A stretch of 5,589 bases of DNA. Origin: Globobulimina sp. (taxonomy: Eukaryota > Foraminifera > Rotaliida). The notes below the pieces were generated by a model. The model searched no databases and was not told where the DNA came from. It saw only the letters and a program-made list of their open reading frames with translations. This document shows positions 5,374-5,589 of this stretch, piece by piece (positions within the stretch are counted from its first letter, which is position 1; every line of letters starts with the position of its first letter). The stretch lies in assembly GCA_003354225.1 (NCBI GenBank), contig PIVH01000500.1, positions 1 to 5,589 of the forward strand. Direction: 5' to 3'. Made by a program: the position numbers and the translations under genes.

Positions 5374-5405
5374 GATTAAGCGGAATTATGATTAAGCGGA
5401 ATTAT
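5374..5405. repeat. Perfect 16-base tandem duplication (two copies)
   Basis: GATTAAGCGGAATTAT occurs at 5374-5389 and again, with no mismatch and no spacer, at 5390-5405. It is followed by GAATTC. The exact identity suggests a recent duplication, for example by replication slippage, or an assembly artefact. It is a two-copy minisatellite and would be expected to vary in copy number between strains. No function is apparent. Confidence 0.9.
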
Positions 5406-5466
5406 GAATTCTTTTGTACATAAATCTATCCTCAATTAACAGCATGCTATCAGAAGGAAATACTAA

Positions 5467-5589
5467 GCGTCGATCGCGATACAATGGCTTTATCAAACGG
5501 CTTCATTTTGTTTGCTTGTCAACAAAGGACAACTTAACAAAGATAGTACCCACTTGGTTGTTGAAGCTGTTATTGATATTTTATTTAAT
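5467..5589 (+). other. Open frame running off the right edge, possible exon of a neighbouring gene
   Basis: This frame is free of stops for 41 codons up to the window end, just after an in-frame TAA at 5464-5466 whose context (TACTAAG) could also pass as an intron acceptor end. It uses codons such as GCG, TCG, ATC, GTC and ACC and ends with D-S-T-H-L-V-V-E-A-V-I-D-I-L-F-N, which looks like ordinary folded protein. It contains no Met, so it would have to be an internal exon. A competing reading is the ATG at 5484 in good context (ACAATGG), but that frame ends at TAA 5535-5537 after 17 residues. I do not recognise either product. Confidence 0.25.

Larger units (their letters stand above)
5047..5589. 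other. Downstream non-coding region with 3'-UTR-like signals; no identified gene
   Basis: No convincing gene is visible on either strand over these 543 bases. A frame of 54 codons starts at ATG 5091 and ends at 5258, but two AATAAA hexamers lie inside it and its product (Cys- and Arg-rich, no motif) resembles nothing I know, so I do not call it. The first 100 bases are near 50% GC (30 of 60 at 5101-5160), in contrast to 11 of 60 at the end of the gene. No tRNA-like cloverleaf was noticed. A seven-T run lies at 5324-5330. Specific small signals are listed separately. Confidence 0.6.

Noticed and set aside
1-5589. Mobile element, CRISPR array or bacterial defence system
   Set aside because: No terminal inverted repeats, target duplications, transposase or polymerase motifs, spaced direct repeats or operon structure were seen. 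The repeats present are at protein level within one gene.

Overview
The window is dominated by one very long intronless reading frame on the + strand, 94-5046, encoding 1650 residues. It is followed by about 540 bases without an identifiable gene. The sequence looks eukaryotic, most likely from an AT-rich protist. The coding region is rich in Asn, Lys and Ile, no bacterial-style operon or ribosome binding site is visible, AATAAA polyadenylation-type hexamers follow the stop, and a CAA-rich stretch precedes the first ATG. The code appears standard: Trp is TGG, Gln is CAA or CAG, the frame ends in TAG, and a TGA follows two codons later. A large DNA virus of a protist is not excluded. I cannot name the species.

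The protein matches no enzyme or named family that I can recognise. By eye it is built from a diverged tandem repeat of about 180 residues. Each unit holds an A module, which opens with F-x-x-W-(L/I)-(G/S)-type residues and ends around C-x-x-P-I-G-x-x-x-x-L-Y, and a B module, in which L-R-x-x-N-I-x-x-I, ID-x-x-x-F and a closing I-x-x-L-I-x-x-I-x-x-Y-L can be followed from unit to unit. The conserved tryptophans of units 2 to 5 lie 179, 180 and 180 residues apart. The best preserved A modules resemble a SAM (sterile alpha motif) fold, so my working inference is a giant all-helical scaffold with many SAM-like domains. This is an inference from pattern, not a database match.

Layout. 1-93 is A/C-rich and in frame with the gene without a stop, so it is either an N-terminal Gln-rich extension running off the window or a CAA-rich leader. 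94-5046 is the repeat protein: partial unit 0, units 1 to 8 with Lys-rich or acidic linkers between several of them, and a tail that ends just after what looks like the start of one more A module. 5047-5589 has candidate poly(A) signals, a small inverted repeat around one of them, a perfect 16-base tandem duplication, and a short open frame that runs off the right edge and may be an exon of a neighbouring gene.

Base composition is uneven. By direct count GC is 8/60 at 541-600, 29/60 at 2341-2400, 11/60 at 4441-4500 and 4981-5040, and 30/60 at 5101-5160. The sequence just past the gene is thus far more GC-rich than the end of the gene, the reverse of what is usual in AT-rich genomes.
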